A stretch of DNA of 64,000 bases from Peristeroidobacter agariperforans (GCF_004138335.1 NZ_RYFW01000002.1:1345501-1409500); one strand, 5' to 3'. Counted from the first letter of the stretch, positions 1 to 9,101 are shown. The notes: generated from the sequence alone by a model not told the origin. Translations and numbers: made by a program.

Positions 1-187
1 CGGAGACGCCGATGGCCGCTTCATCGAGCTTGGTGATCGAGGGATCCAGCTCCACGAATTCGACGGCATCTTCGTCGTCTGCTTCGTTGTCGGCATTCGA
101 GCCGAGGTGGCTGCAGCCAGCCGTCAGGACCACGAGGGTCGTCGCGAGAATTGCTGGCAGCGCGGTTGCTGGTCGCCACTGAAACAT
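1..187 (-). CDS. N-terminal part of a secreted lipoprotein, possibly MltD (cut by window edge)
   Basis: The reading frame starts at an ATG at 187 and runs off the left edge, so only about 62 residues are visible. It begins MFQWRPATALPAILATT and continues through a hydrophobic stretch into LTAGC, a clear signal-peptidase II lipobox, followed by an acidic linker (NADNEADDEDAVEF). The next gene upstream on the same strand is separate (gloB, opposite end). In enterobacteria the membrane-bound lytic murein transglycosylase gene mltD lies beside gloB, and it also encodes a lipoprotein, so MltD is a reasonable guess from position. No catalytic or LysM region is inside the window, so the identity is inference only. 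Confidence 0.55.
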   Translation of the reverse strand, partial: MFQWRPATALPAILATTLVVLTAGCSHLGSNADNEADDEDAVEFVELDPSITKLDEAAIGVS

Positions 188-352
188 CTGATCCCTCCAC
201 CTGCCTTGCCCTTATCGAATTCGTGAAGGCAGGCGCAAAACAAAAAATGGTCGGCCCTTGAAACTCGGCGTAGGCCGAGCCGGCGGGCGACTCCCATCAC
301 ACTCCGGTGCCCGTGCACCTTGCTAGAAAACTGCCGTGCCCAGTCCGGGACA

Positions 353-1132
353 CTAGCGAAAACTGTCCTTCCACTGCCGGATGACAGCGAATACTTCAGG
401 TTGACTAGGTAACCTGCGACCGGCATAGGCTTCAGCGGCCTGTTTCACAGTCTTATCGTCACATCGCAGAAAAGGGTTCACATTCCTCTCCTGCCTGATG
501 TCCGATGGAATCGTCGCCTCATCCCGAGCCCGTAATTCCCGGCAACGCGCCAGGTAGCTGGCCGCGGTCTGGTTGTCCGGCTCCACCGCCTGACCGAATT
601 TCAAGTTGCTGAGCGTGTACTCGTGGGCGCAGTACACCAAAGTTTCGGCAGGCAGGGCCGCAAGCTTGGACAGCGAATGGTGCATTTGTTCCGCCGTGCC
701 CTCGAACAGCCGGCCGCAGCCAGCGCTGAACAGGGTGTCGCCGCAGAACACGGCGCCGTGACCCACGTACGCGATGTGACCTGCGGTATGCCCAGGGACG
801 TCTAGCACTTCGAATGCCAGTCCGAGCTCAGGGAAGAGGGCGTGATCGCCTTCACGCAATCGCTGCGGATTGCCTGGAATGGTTTCGCTCGCCGGTCCGT
901 AGATCGGAATGCCGCGGCGGTTTTGCAGCAGCTCGTCCACACCCCCGACGTGGTCGCCGTGGTGGTGCGTGATCAAGAGTCCTGCGAGCGTGAGATTGCG
1001 GGAGGCGAGGGCGCGTTCGACCGGCTTGGCGTCGCCCGGATCGACGGCAACGACGCGCGCGGCGTCGCGTGGCGAGTGAATCAGCCAGATGTAATTGTCA
1101 GCAAATGCCCGAACCGGGGTCACTTGTAGCAT
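353..1132 (-). CDS. gloB: Hydroxyacylglutathione hydrolase (glyoxalase II)
   Basis: This 259-residue metallo-beta-lactamase-fold enzyme hydrolyses S-D-lactoylglutathione to D-lactate and glutathione, the second step of cytosolic methylglyoxal detoxification. The metal-binding motif THHHGDH is at residues 55-61, later ligands lie in HTAGH and in the FCGDTLF segment, and the C-terminal glyoxalase II helical domain ends in the typical RQWKD region. I start it at 1132 (MLQVTPVRAFADNYIW), the conserved family N-terminus; an in-frame ATG at 1210 would add 26 unrelated residues. It is divergent from the methyltransferase gene at 1321, the same gloB/yafS/rnhA/dnaQ neighbourhood seen in Escherichia coli. 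Confidence 0.95.
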   Translation of the reverse strand: MLQVTPVRAFADNYIWLIHSPRDAARVVAVDPGDAKPVERALASRNLTLAGLLITHHHGDHVGGVDELLQNRRGIPIYGPASETIPGNPQRLREGDHALFPELGLAFEVLDVPGHTAGHIAYVGHGAVFCGDTLFSAGCGRLFEGTAEQMHHSLSKLAALPAETLVYCAHEYTLSNLKFGQAVEPDNQTAASYLARCRELRARDEATIPSDIRQERNVNPFLRCDDKTVKQAAEAYAGRRLPSQPEVFAVIRQWKDSFR

Positions 1133-1320
1133 CGTTGTGGACCGACCCCAGAAGCACCGAACCTGGGGGTATTTAACATCCCATGTCGCTGAGCGGCAAG
1201 CATTAATCAAGCGTAAAAGCGTCGCAATTCGGGATCGGTTCCATCGGCACTCCCTGTCGGCGCCGAACTGGCGGCTCGAGCGCCGAACCCGTAGCCACTC
1301 CGATCCGTTATCCTTGCGTT

Positions 1321-2067
1321 ATGCCCGAACCCACCGCCCTCGATTTGCACGCCTGGCTGCGCTCACCGCTTGGTCAGCGCGTCTATGCGCTCGAGCGCAA
1401 GCTCGCGGGCGAGGCGCTCGCGCAGGTGTTCGGTTGGCAACTGCTGCAGATCGGACAGTGGGGCGACGACGACGGTTTGATGTCCGAGGCGCGCACTCAG
1501 CGCAAATCGGTGCTGGCGTGGCATGGCGCACGCTCGCCGGGCGCATCGGCCATTCGCTCTCGCACTGACGCGCTCGCGATCCAATCCGATTCGGTCGATG
1601 CCGTTTTGTTGCCGCACACGCTGGAGTACGAGCCCGAGCCGCACGAGATCGTGCGCGAGGTCGGGCGCATCCTGTCTGCGGAAGGTCATTTGATCGTGTT
1701 CGGCTTCCGGCCGTTTTCCAGTTGGGGCCTGCGGCACTGGTTCGCGAAGAGCGGCTTCCCGCCCGGCACGGAGCGGCTGATCGGCGAAGGTCGGCTGCGT
1801 GACTGGCTCAAGCTGCTCGGCTTCGAGGTCGTCGATTCGCGGCGTTACCTTTTCAGTCTGCCGTTCAGCGCGAGCTCGCCTTCGTCGCAACGCTTTTTCG
1901 AGCGCAGCGGCAATTATCTCTGGCCGATGTTTGCCGGCGGCTATCTGATCAAGGCTCGCAAACGCGTGTACACCTTGACGCCGATTCGTCCGCGCTGGCG
2001 CCTGCGTCCCAAAGTGGTCGGCGGCCTCATCGAGCCGAGCACGCCGCGCAACGCGAATCGCATGTGA
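1321..2067 (+). CDS. Class I SAM-dependent methyltransferase, YafS-like
   Basis: A 248-residue protein with a type-11 methyltransferase core. Recognisable parts are the acidic motif and post-motif segment DAVLLPHTLEYEPEPHEIVR, the GRILSAEGHLIVFGF strand after it, and a C-terminal basic tail. The N-terminal SAM-binding glycine loop is weak (LLQIGQWGDDDG), which is usual for this family. It lies between gloB (divergent) and rnhA (18 bp downstream, same strand), exactly the position of yafS in enterobacteria. The substrate is unknown. The short gap to rnhA suggests co-transcription. Confidence 0.85.
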   Translation: MPEPTALDLHAWLRSPLGQRVYALERKLAGEALAQVFGWQLLQIGQWGDDDGLMSEARTQRKSVLAWHGARSPGASAIRSRTDALAIQSDSVDAVLLPHTLEYEPEPHEIVREVGRILSAEGHLIVFGFRPFSSWGLRHWFAKSGFPPGTERLIGEGRLRDWLKLLGFEVVDSRRYLFSLPFSASSPSSQRFFERSGNYLWPMFAGGYLIKARKRVYTLTPIRPRWRLRPKVVGGLIEPSTPRNANRM

Positions 2068-2085
2068 TTCACTACCAATCAATAA

Positions 2086-2538
2086 ATGGCCGCAGTCGAG
2101 ATCTACACCGACGGTGCCTGCCGCGGCAATCCGGGGCCCGGCGGATGGGGCGCGATCCTGCGCTCGGGCGAGCATGAGAAAGAGCTCAAGGGCGCCGAGG
2201 CGCTCACCACCAACAATCGCATGGAGCTGACCGCGGCGATCCAGGCGCTCGCGGCGTTGAAGCGCGGCTGCGATGTGGTGCTGTACACCGACTCGCAGTA
2301 CGTGCGCAAAGGCATCCTCGAATGGATGCCGCAATGGAAGCTGCGCGACTGGCGTACAGCCGACAAGAAGCCGGTCAAGAATGTGGATCTGTGGCAGGCG
2401 CTGGAGCGCGAGATCGCGCGGCACAAGATCGAATGGCATTGGGTGAAGGGCCACGCCGGCGTGCCTGGCAACGAGCGCGCCGATCAACTGGCGAACGAAG
2501 CGATCGACGAAATGCAGGCGCGCCTGCCGGTCGGCTGA
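2086..2538 (+). CDS. rnhA: Ribonuclease HI
   Basis: This 150-residue enzyme degrades the RNA strand of RNA:DNA hybrids, removing R-loops and primers. All catalytic positions are visible: Asp in [18 protein letters not shown], Glu in [13 protein letters not shown], Asp in [10 protein letters not shown], and the His/Asp pair in [14 protein letters not shown]. The basic handle region ([19 protein letters not shown]) is also present. Length matches the E. coli type. It follows the methyltransferase gene closely. The next gene is not dnaQ but an inserted aminotransferase gene, with dnaQ after that. Confidence 0.97.
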   Translation: MAAVEIYTDGACRGNPGPGGWGAILRSGEHEKELKGAEALTTNNRMELTAAIQALAALKRGCDVVLYTDSQYVRKGILEWMPQWKLRDWRTADKKPVKNVDLWQALEREIARHKIEWHWVKGHAGVPGNERADQLANEAIDEMQARLPVG

Positions 2539-2618
2539 TCCCGCATCACTCCAGGTCAGCAAGCGCGCGGGCATGCGCTATCATGCGCGCCAGCTTGCGA
2601 TCATCACCGGGCTTTCCC

Positions 2619-3743
2619 ATGGATTTCATCGATCTCAAAACCCAGTACCGCCGCGTGCAGGACTCAGTCAATGCGCGCATTCGCACGGTGCTGGAGCATG
2701 GCCAGTACATCCTCGGCGCGGAGACCGTCGAGCTGGAGAACAAGCTCGCCGAATATGTCGGTGCGAAACATTGCATCGGCGCCTCGAGCGGCACGGACAC
2801 GTTGCTGATCGCGCTGATGGCGTACGGCATCGGGCCGGGCGATGAAGTCATTACATCGCCGTTCACGTTCATCGCGACCGGCGAGATGATCGCGCTGGCC
2901 GGCGCCAAGCCGGTGTACGTCGACATCGACGCGCGCACTTACAACATCGAGCCGCAGCTGATCGAAGCAGCGATTACGCCGAACACCAAGGCCATCATGC
3001 CGGTGTCGCTGTATGGCCAGTGCGCCGACATGGACGCGATCAACGCGATCGCTCGCAAGCATGGCATTCCGGTCATCGAAGATGCCGCGCAGAGCTTCGG
3101 CGCAACCTACAAGGGCAAGCGCTCCTGCGCCGTGTCCGAAGTCGGTTCGACCTCGTTCTTTCCTTCCAAGCCGCTGGGCGCCTATGGCGATGGCGGCGCG
3201 CTGTTCACTGACGATGACAATCTGGCCAAGCTGATGCGCGAGATTCGCGTGCACGGCCAGGACCGCCGCTATCATCATCCGCGATTGGGCATCAACGGTC
3301 GTCTGGATACGCTGCAGGCCGCGGTGTTGCTGGCGAAGATGGAGATCTTCCCGGATGAGGTCGAAGCTCGTATCAAGATCGGCGCCCGTTACTCGCAGCT
3401 GATCAATGAAGTGTTCGCGAAAGAGAGCGATCCGGCTCGCAAGGCCGTCACGCCGTACATCGCTCCGGACTGCACGAGCGTGTATGCGCAGTACACCGTC
3501 GAAGTGGCCGATCGCGCCAAGGTGGAGCAGGGCATGAAGGCCCGCGGCGTACCGACAGCCGTGCATTATCCGGTGCCGCTGCACTTGCAGCCCGTGTTCG
3601 CGAACCTCGGCCAAGGCGTGGGAACGTTCCCGGTCTCCGAAGCCGTCGGTAACCGCGTCATCAGCTTGCCCATGCACCCGTATCTGACCGAAGCCCAACA
3701 AGCTCAGGTCGTCGCTGCCCTCAAGGAATCGGTGCTGGGCTGA
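2619..3743 (+). CDS. wbpE: WbpE-like PLP-dependent sugar aminotransferase (DegT/DnrJ/EryC1)
   Basis: A 374-residue fold-type I aminotransferase. By overall sequence it resembles Pseudomonas aeruginosa WbpE, which converts UDP-2-acetamido-3-keto-glucuronate to the 3-amino sugar with glutamate as donor. The family N-terminus MDFIDLKTQYRRVQ fixes the start at 2619, although the frame stays open further upstream. The PLP Schiff-base lysine is K184 in FFPSKPLGAYGDGG, and the HGQDRRYHHPRLGINGRLDT segment is typical of WbpE. The partner enzymes WbpB (3-dehydrogenase) and WbpD (acetyltransferase) are not in this window, so the substrate is inferred. It is wedged between rnhA and dnaQ and stops 6 bp before dnaQ. 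Confidence 0.85.
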   Translation: MDFIDLKTQYRRVQDSVNARIRTVLEHGQYILGAETVELENKLAEYVGAKHCIGASSGTDTLLIALMAYGIGPGDEVITSPFTFIATGEMIALAGAKPVYVDIDARTYNIEPQLIEAAITPNTKAIMPVSLYGQCADMDAINAIARKHGIPVIEDAAQSFGATYKGKRSCAVSEVGSTSFFPSKPLGAYGDGGALFTDDDNLAKLMREIRVHGQDRRYHHPRLGINGRLDTLQAAVLLAKMEIFPDEVEARIKIGARYSQLINEVFAKESDPARKAVTPYIAPDCTSVYAQYTVEVADRAKVEQGMKARGVPTAVHYPVPLHLQPVFANLGQGVGTFPVSEAVGNRVISLPMHPYLTEAQQAQVVAALKESVLG

Positions 3744-3749
3744 CGACCG

Positions 3750-4517
3750 ATGCGTCAAATCATCCTCGATACCGAAACCACCGGCCTCGAGCCCGAACAG
3801 GGCCATCGCATCATCGAGATCGGCTGCGTCGAGATGGTGAACCGGCGCAAGTCCGGTCGCACCTTCCATCGCTATCTGCGGCCGGATCGCGAAGTGGACC
3901 GCGGCGCCATCCAAGTGCACGGCCTTACGAACGAATTCCTGGCGCAGCAACCGCGCTTCGCCGATGTCGTCGAGGAGCTGATCGAGTTCATCAGCGGCGC
4001 CGAGCTGATCATCCACAACGCGGCGTTCGACCTGGCCTTCCTCGATGCTGAGCTGAAGCGCCTGCCGGGACCGCTGCGGCAGACGCGCAATATCTGCAAA
4101 GTCATCGACACGTTGCCGCTCGCGCGCCAGATGCACCCGGGCCAGCGCAACAGCCTGGACGCGCTGTGCAAACGCTACGACATCGACAACTCGCATCGCG
4201 AGCTGCACGGCGCGTTGCTCGACGCGCAGATTCTGCTCGAAGTCTATCTGGCGATGACCGGCGGCCAGACGGCGCTGATCCTGGGCGAGGACACTGCCGC
4301 CAACAAGGACGTCGCATTCGAACCGGTGGCTGTCGTCATGCGCCCGCGCGGCGTGCTGAAGATTCTGCGGGCGAGCGAGGATGAACTGGTCGCCCACGAG
4401 CGCATGCTGGCCGCGATCGACAAGAGCAGCGGCGGCAAGACGATATTCAAACAACTGGTGCTGCCGTCGATGACTCCCGAGCCGGCGCCGATGGCGGCAC
4501 AAGCAGCACTCGCCTGA
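3750..4517 (+). CDS. dnaQ: DNA polymerase III epsilon subunit (3'-5' proofreading exonuclease)
   Basis: A 255-residue DEDDh exonuclease that proofreads for the replicative polymerase. Exo I is [21 protein letters not shown] at the N-terminus, Exo II is [15 protein letters not shown] near residue 93, and Exo III is [14 protein letters not shown] near residue 150. A C-terminal tail of about 70 residues would carry the alpha-subunit binding region. The start ATG lies 6 bp after the wbpE-like stop, so the two are probably co-transcribed. nhaB begins 11 bp downstream. Confidence 0.95.
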   Translation: MRQIILDTETTGLEPEQGHRIIEIGCVEMVNRRKSGRTFHRYLRPDREVDRGAIQVHGLTNEFLAQQPRFADVVEELIEFISGAELIIHNAAFDLAFLDAELKRLPGPLRQTRNICKVIDTLPLARQMHPGQRNSLDALCKRYDIDNSHRELHGALLDAQILLEVYLAMTGGQTALILGEDTAANKDVAFEPVAVVMRPRGVLKILRASEDELVAHERMLAAIDKSSGGKTIFKQLVLPSMTPEPAPMAAQAALA

Positions 4518-4528
4518 TCCGCGGGTCC

Positions 4529-6028
4529 ATGCTGCACGCGTTTCGCAATCTGTTTCTCGGACATGCGCCGCGCTGGTACAAGCTGACCATCCTCGCTTTT
4601 CTGGCGATCAATCCGCTGGTGTTGCTCCTGGGCGGCACGCAGGGCGCGACGATCGCGGCCTGGTGCATCGTGCTGCAGTTCATTTTCACGCTGGCGATGG
4701 CGCTGAAGTGCTATCCATTGCAGCCCGGCGGCCTGCTGGCCCTGGAAGCGGTGCTGCTGGGGCTCACTCATCCTGACTCGGTGTATCAGCACACAGTCAC
4801 CGCGTTCCCCATTCTCCTGCTGCTGATCTTCATGGTCGCCGGCATTTTCTTTTTGAAAGAAATGCTGGTGTTCTGTTTTACCAAGCTGTTGCTAAAGGTG
4901 CGCTCGAATCTGTTTCTGGCGTTCCTGTTCTGCGGCGTGTCCGCGGTGCTCGCGGCGTTTCTCGATGCGCTTACCGTGCTGGCGGTCATCATCACTGTCG
5001 CGATGGGTTTCTACGAGGTTTACCACAAGGTCGCGTCGGGCAAAGCTCATCACGATCCGCACGACAGCGCCGTCGATGAGCACGTCGGCGAGTTGCACCG
5101 TTCGGATCTCGATGCGTTTCGCGCGGTGCTGCGTGGCTTGCTGATGCACGCGGGCGCCGGCACTGTGATCGGCGGCGTGATGACTCCGGTGGGACAGCCG
5201 CAAAACGTGCTCATCGCCGAGCAGGCCGGTTGGAGTTTTGCGGAGTTCTTTTGGCAGGTCGCGCCGGTGACGCTGCCGGTGTTCGGCGTCGGCATCGTGA
5301 CGTGCCTCGTGGTCGAGCGCTTGCAATGGTTCGGTTACGGCGCGTGCTTGCCGGACGCGGTCCGCAACGTCCTCGAAGCTTACGATCGGCAGCAGCAGGC
5401 GCAGCGCACGCAACGCGATGTCGCCATCATCGTGGTGCAGGCCATCACCGCCTTGATTCTGGTGTTCGCACTGGCGTTGCAGCTCGCCGAAGTGGGCTTG
5501 ATCGGTCTGCTGGTGATCGTGCTGGCGACGGCGTTCACCGGCGTCACCGAAGAGCACCGCCTCGGCAAAGCATTCGAGGCGGCGCTGCCGTTTACGGCGC
5601 TGATCGTGGTGTTCTTCGTCATCGTGGCGCAGATCCACGATCAGCACCTGTTCGAGCCAGTGGTCGGCTGGGCCTTGCAGGAGAGCGGGCCGGCGCGGGC
5701 GGCGATCTTCTATCTGGCGAGCGGCCTGCTGTCCTCGGTCAGCGACAACGTTTTCGTCGCCACGATCTACATCACGGAAGTGAAGGCCGCACTGCTGGAA
5801 GGCGCGATCACGGCCCCCGAGTTCGGCCGGCTCGCCGTCGCCATCAACACCGGCACCAATATTCCCAGCATCGCCACCCCGAACGGCCAGGCGGCGCTGC
5901 TGTTTCTGCTGACCTCGGCGGTTGCGCCGCTGATCCGCCTGTCGTACGGAAGAATGGTCTGGATGGCGTTGCCATACACCATCACCTTGACGTTGAGCGG
6001 TCTCTGGGCCGTCCTCTACCTGCTTTGA
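4529..6028 (+). CDS. nhaB: Na+/H+ antiporter NhaB
   Basis: A 499-residue inner-membrane protein with about a dozen hydrophobic segments, close to the usual NhaB length. It exchanges Na+ for H+ and helps with sodium and pH homeostasis. Typical features are the N-terminal [18 protein letters not shown], the [24 protein letters not shown] segment, the intramembrane stretch [21 protein letters not shown], and the C-terminal [18 protein letters not shown] segment shared by this transporter superfamily. A His/Asp-rich loop near residue 175 faces the solvent. It is tightly packed behind dnaQ (11 bp). Confidence 0.9.
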   Translation: MLHAFRNLFLGHAPRWYKLTILAFLAINPLVLLLGGTQGATIAAWCIVLQFIFTLAMALKCYPLQPGGLLALEAVLLGLTHPDSVYQHTVTAFPILLLLIFMVAGIFFLKEMLVFCFTKLLLKVRSNLFLAFLFCGVSAVLAAFLDALTVLAVIITVAMGFYEVYHKVASGKAHHDPHDSAVDEHVGELHRSDLDAFRAVLRGLLMHAGAGTVIGGVMTPVGQPQNVLIAEQAGWSFAEFFWQVAPVTLPVFGVGIVTCLVVERLQWFGYGACLPDAVRNVLEAYDRQQQAQRTQRDVAIIVVQAITALILVFALALQLAEVGLIGLLVIVLATAFTGVTEEHRLGKAFEAALPFTALIVVFFVIVAQIHDQHLFEPVVGWALQESGPARAAIFYLASGLLSSVSDNVFVATIYITEVKAALLEGAITAPEFGRLAVAINTGTNIPSIATPNGQAALLFLLTSAVAPLIRLSYGRMVWMALPYTITLTLSGLWAVLYLL

Positions 6029-6147
6029 CAAGCCAGCCGACACTGGCCGGGCGCGCTGTCCTTTAGAGCTATGTCTCTGTTTCGAAGCCGCTTCTGTGGC
6101 ATCCTTGCGCCCTTTGCGATAACCCTCGGCTATCAACCCGGACAGTT

Positions 6148-7431
6148 ATGTCTCAATTCAGTCTGCGTGAATGCAAGCTCGGCGTGATCGGTCTCGGCTA
6201 TGTCGGATTGCCGCTGGCGGTGGAGTTCGGCAAGTCCTTCCACACGGTTGGCTTCGATATCAAGGCGCCTCGCGTCGCCGAGCTGAAGAAGGGCAAGGAC
6301 AGCACCCTCGAAGTGGAGCCCGCGGAGCTCAAGGCTGCCAAGCGCCTCACTTATACGACCAATTTGAAAGATCTGCGCCCGTGCCAGGTTTACATCGTCA
6401 CCGTGCCGACGCCGATCGACAGCTACAAGCGGCCGGACCTGACGCCGATCGAGCGCGCCAGCGAGCTGATCGGTCAGGTCCTGAAAAAGGGCGACATCGT
6501 GGTGTTCGAGTCCACCGTGTATCCGGGCTGCACCGAAGAAGTCGCAGTGCCCATCCTGGAGCGCCTCTCGGGCTTGACCTTCAACAAGGATTTCTTCGCC
6601 GGCTACAGCCCCGAGCGCATCAATCCCGGTGACAAGCAGCACCGCCTGACCACGATCAAGAAAATCACTTCCGGCTCGACGCCCGAAGTGGCGCAGTTCG
6701 TCGATGACCTGTACGGCAGCATCATCAAAGCCGGCACCCACAAGGCGTCGAGCATTCGCGTCGCCGAAGCGGCCAAGGTGATCGAGAACACGCAGCGCGA
6801 CGTGAACATCGCGCTGATCAACGAGCTGGCGCTGATCTTCAACCGCCTCGGCATCGACACCGAGGAAGTGCTCGAAGCGGCCGGCACCAAGTGGAACTTC
6901 CTGCCGTTCCGTCCGGGCCTGGTCGGCGGCCATTGCATCGGCGTCGATCCGTATTACCTGACGCACAAGGCGCAGGAGATCGGCTATCACCCCGAGATGA
7001 TCCTGGCCGGCCGTCGCATCAACGACAACATGGCGATCTACGTCGCCGAGCGCATCGCACAGCTGATGATCAAGAAGCGCATCCATGTGAACGGCTCGCG
7101 CATCCTGGTGATGGGTTTGACGTTCAAGGAAAACTGCCCGGACCTGCGTAATTCCAAGGTCGCCGACGTGGTGTCCGAGCTGAAGAAGTTCGGCGCCAAG
7201 GTCGATGTGTTCGATCCTTGGATCGACGCCGCGGAATGCGAGCACGAGTATGGCATCAAGCCGATTCGCAAGCCGGCGGTGGGCAAGTACGACGCCCTCG
7301 TGATGGCGGTGGCGCACAAGCAGTTCCGCGACATGGGGATCGACGAGATCCGCACGTTCGCGAAGAAGCCGCACGTGCTGTACGACATCAAGTATGTGTT
7401 CGAGGCGGACGAGGTGGACGGCCGGCTCTGA
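6148..7431 (+). CDS. tviB: UDP-N-acetylhexosamine 6-dehydrogenase, TviB/WbpO type
   Basis: A 427-residue NAD-dependent nucleotide-sugar dehydrogenase that oxidises C6 of UDP-GlcNAc or UDP-GalNAc to the uronic acid. The N-terminal Rossmann motif is [17 protein letters not shown], and the catalytic cysteine is in [15 protein letters not shown]. The segments [13 protein letters not shown] and [15 protein letters not shown] are hallmarks of the TviB/WbpO subgroup rather than of UDP-glucose dehydrogenase. Together with the upstream WbpE-like enzyme it could feed a HexNAcA-derived sugar. Its TGA (7429-7431) directly abuts the heptamer-array element described separately. Confidence 0.9.
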   Translation: MSQFSLRECKLGVIGLGYVGLPLAVEFGKSFHTVGFDIKAPRVAELKKGKDSTLEVEPAELKAAKRLTYTTNLKDLRPCQVYIVTVPTPIDSYKRPDLTPIERASELIGQVLKKGDIVVFESTVYPGCTEEVAVPILERLSGLTFNKDFFAGYSPERINPGDKQHRLTTIKKITSGSTPEVAQFVDDLYGSIIKAGTHKASSIRVAEAAKVIENTQRDVNIALINELALIFNRLGIDTEEVLEAAGTKWNFLPFRPGLVGGHCIGVDPYYLTHKAQEIGYHPEMILAGRRINDNMAIYVAERIAQLMIKKRIHVNGSRILVMGLTFKENCPDLRNSKVADVVSELKKFGAKVDVFDPWIDAAECEHEYGIKPIRKPAVGKYDALVMAVAHKQFRDMGIDEIRTFAKKPHVLYDIKYVFEADEVDGRL

Positions 7432-7466
7432 AGCGGTTGGCGGTTAGCGGTTAGCGGTTGGCGGTT
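7432..7466. repeat. Left heptamer array, five units of (A/G)GCGGTT
   Basis: Five perfectly phased 7-bp units read AGCGGTT, GGCGGTT, AGCGGTT, AGCGGTT, GGCGGTT, followed by a partial GG. Only the first base of the unit varies. The array begins directly after the upstream stop codon. The minus-strand four-helix-bundle gene ends inside it: its TAA stop is the junction between units 2 and 3, and its last residues (PPTANR) are translated repeat. Confidence 0.9.
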
Positions 7467-7857
7467 GGTGGGAGCAGGCCCTAGCGTGCGCCGCACGGCT
7501 CGATGCGGCCAAGCTGCGGATCAAACCGTTGAGGAGGCGACCGACTTCGGCGATCTCGTGCAGGGTCGTTGTGGCATCGCTTAGCAGTGCCAGTCTGCTC
7601 ACGATCATGTACTGGGTCTCCAGTTCGGCTAGCGAGCCCCTGGAGATGTGCAGGTACTGAATGAACTCGGCGCGGCTGCGTCGGGTGGAACCTTCGGCAA
7701 TGTTGCTGGGTATAGACACTGCAGCGCGCCTCAGCTGAGTAATCAGGCCAAAGCGCTCATCCCTGGGCAGTAGTCGAGTCCCAGCGTAGACTTTGCACGC
7801 GAGAGCGATCGATTTCTGCCACACAACCAGGTCTTTGTGACTGACGATCTTGTCCAT
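7444..7857 (-). CDS. Four-helix-bundle protein (23S rRNA intervening-sequence / Avd-like family)
   Basis: A 137-residue protein starting MDKIVSHKDLVVWQKSIALA and containing LITQLRRAAVSIPSNIAEGS, the signature of the four-helix-bundle family first found in intervening sequences of bacterial 23S rRNA and related to Avd of diversity-generating retroelements. The family forms pentameric nucleic-acid-binding barrels; its role outside rRNA is unclear. I choose ATG 7857 because it matches the family N-terminus. An ATG at 7929 would add 24 unrelated residues and has a poorly spaced AAGAGG. The C-terminus (HQPPTANR) is encoded by the left heptamer array. It is antisense to the operon. No reverse transcriptase or template repeat is visible nearby. 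Confidence 0.85.
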   Translation of the reverse strand: MDKIVSHKDLVVWQKSIALACKVYAGTRLLPRDERFGLITQLRRAAVSIPSNIAEGSTRRSRAEFIQYLHISRGSLAELETQYMIVSRLALLSDATTTLHEIAEVGRLLNGLIRSLAASSRAAHARACSHQPPTANR

Positions 7858-7940
7858 GATGCCGACGAATTCTGCAGGCCTGCGCGGCGCCGTGTGCTCG
7901 AAAGAGTAGGCAATCGCCGAGATATTCATTGCCTCTTACC

Positions 7941-7982
7941 AACCGCCAACCGCTAACCGCCAACCGCCAACCGCCAACCGCT
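7941..7982. repeat. Right heptamer array, six units of AACCGC(C/T), inverted copy of the left array
   Basis: Six phased units read AACCGCC, AACCGCT, AACCGCC, AACCGCC, AACCGCC, AACCGCT. They are the reverse complement of the left-array units. The array ends 3 bp before the epimerase ATG at 7986. If read in frame upstream of that ATG it would encode [12 protein letters not shown]-type residues, which I take to be non-coding. Transcribed with the operon, it could pair with the left array in a stem of roughly 35 bp. Confidence 0.9.
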
Positions 7983-7985
7983 TTT

Positions 7986-8993
7986 ATGAAACTCCTCCTC
8001 ACCGGCGCCGCCGGTTTCATCGGTTTCCACACCTCGCAGATCCTCCTCGCGCGAGGCGATGAAGTTGTCGGTCTCGACAACCTCAATGATTACTACGATG
8101 TGTCGTTGAAAGAGGCGCGGCTCGCGCAGCTGAAGAAGTTTCCGAACTTCCGGTTCGTGAAGATGGACGTGGCGGATCGCGAGGGCATGGCGGCGCTGTT
8201 CAAGCACGAGAAGTTTCAGCGCGTGATTCATCTGGCCGCGCAGGCCGGGGTGCGCTACTCGATTCAGAAACCGCTGGCTTACATCGACAGCAACGTGGTC
8301 GGGTTCGCGAATATTCTGGAAGGCTGCCGGCACAACGCCGTCGAGCACCTGGTGTATGCGTCGACCAGCTCGGTGTACGGCGCGAACACGAAGATGCCGT
8401 TCTCGGTGCACCAGAACGTCGATCATCCACTGTCGTTCTACGCGGCCACCAAGAAGGCCAATGAGCTGATGGCGCACACCTACGCGCACTTGTATCAGCT
8501 GCCGGTGACCGGCCTGCGTTTCTTTACCGTGTACGGCCCGTGGGGCCGGCCGGACATGGCGTTGTTTCTTTTCACGAAGAACATCCTCGCGGGCAAGCCC
8601 ATCGACGTTTTCAACTACGGCAACCATCGTCGCGACTTCACGTACGTCGACGATATTGCGCAGGGTGTGGTGCGGGCCATGGACCGTCCAGCGCAGCCGA
8701 ACGCCGATTGGAACAGCGACGAGCCGGATCCGGCCACCAGCAAGGCGCCGTACCGGCTCTACAACATCGGCAACAACTCGCCGGTGGAGCTGATGAAGTA
8801 CATCGAGTGCATCGAACAAAACCTCGGCAAGAAGGCGCAGAAGAATCTGCTGCCGCTGCAGGCGGGCGACGTGCCGGACACGTCCGCGGACGTGGACGAT
8901 CTGGTGCGCGACGTGGGCTACAAGCCCGCAACGCCGGTGGAAGAGGGCGTGCGTCGCTTCATCGAGTGGTACGTCGGCTACTACGGCAAGTAA
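7986..8993 (+). CDS. UDP-glucuronate 4-epimerase (CapI/WbnF/LspL type)
   Basis: A 335-residue extended short-chain dehydrogenase that interconverts UDP-GlcA and UDP-GalA. Visible features are the NAD motif [10 protein letters not shown] at residues 6-15, the family-typical [29 protein letters not shown], the catalytic STSSVYG and the YxxxK motif YAATKK, and [15 protein letters not shown]. The start at 7986 follows the right heptamer array; upstream in-frame codons are translated repeat. UDP-GlcA would come from ugd at 35742, so galacturonate is a likely residue of the polymer. Confidence 0.9.
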   Translation: MKLLLTGAAGFIGFHTSQILLARGDEVVGLDNLNDYYDVSLKEARLAQLKKFPNFRFVKMDVADREGMAALFKHEKFQRVIHLAAQAGVRYSIQKPLAYIDSNVVGFANILEGCRHNAVEHLVYASTSSVYGANTKMPFSVHQNVDHPLSFYAATKKANELMAHTYAHLYQLPVTGLRFFTVYGPWGRPDMALFLFTKNILAGKPIDVFNYGNHRRDFTYVDDIAQGVVRAMDRPAQPNADWNSDEPDPATSKAPYRLYNIGNNSPVELMKYIECIEQNLGKKAQKNLLPLQAGDVPDTSADVDDLVRDVGYKPATPVEEGVRRFIEWYVGYYGK

Positions 8994-9101
8994 GCGCGCA
9001 CGGTAGTACTCGCGCCGGGGCACAAAAGCTTCACGCTGCGCCGTCGGTAGGGTAGCCTCCGGCACCATTCCAGTGCCGACGAGCTATCCAGGAGATTATC
9101 C

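Larger units (their letters stand above)
7432..7982 (-). mobile_element. IVS/Avd-like element: four-helix-bundle gene between inverted heptamer arrays
   Basis: The unit starts one base after the TGA of the tviB-like gene and ends 3 bp before the ATG of the epimerase gene. Its ends are inverted: five AGCGGTT/GGCGGTT heptamers at 7432-7466 on the left, and six AACCGCC/AACCGCT heptamers at 7941-7982 on the right. The inner edges share a few more bases (GGTNNGAG). In between is one gene on the minus strand, opposite to the operon. Neatly placed inverted ends around a single gene suggest an inserted unit, but no transposase or target duplication is visible, so mobility is inference. Confidence 0.55.

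Noticed and set aside
2664-4502. 612-codon minus-strand frame opposite the wbpE-like gene and dnaQ
   Set aside because: Antisense shadow with abnormal composition; the plus-strand genes have catalytic motifs.
7444-7857. Diversity-generating retroelement
   Set aside because: The protein is of the Avd-like family, but there is no reverse transcriptase and no template/variable repeat pair around it.
7432-7982. CRISPR-like array
   Set aside because: The units are contiguous heptamers without unique spacers and occur as an inverted pair; no cas gene is nearby.
7929-7985. N-terminal extension of the epimerase (about 19 codons reading [13 protein letters not shown])
   Set aside because: It is translated heptamer repeat; the conserved family start is at 7986.
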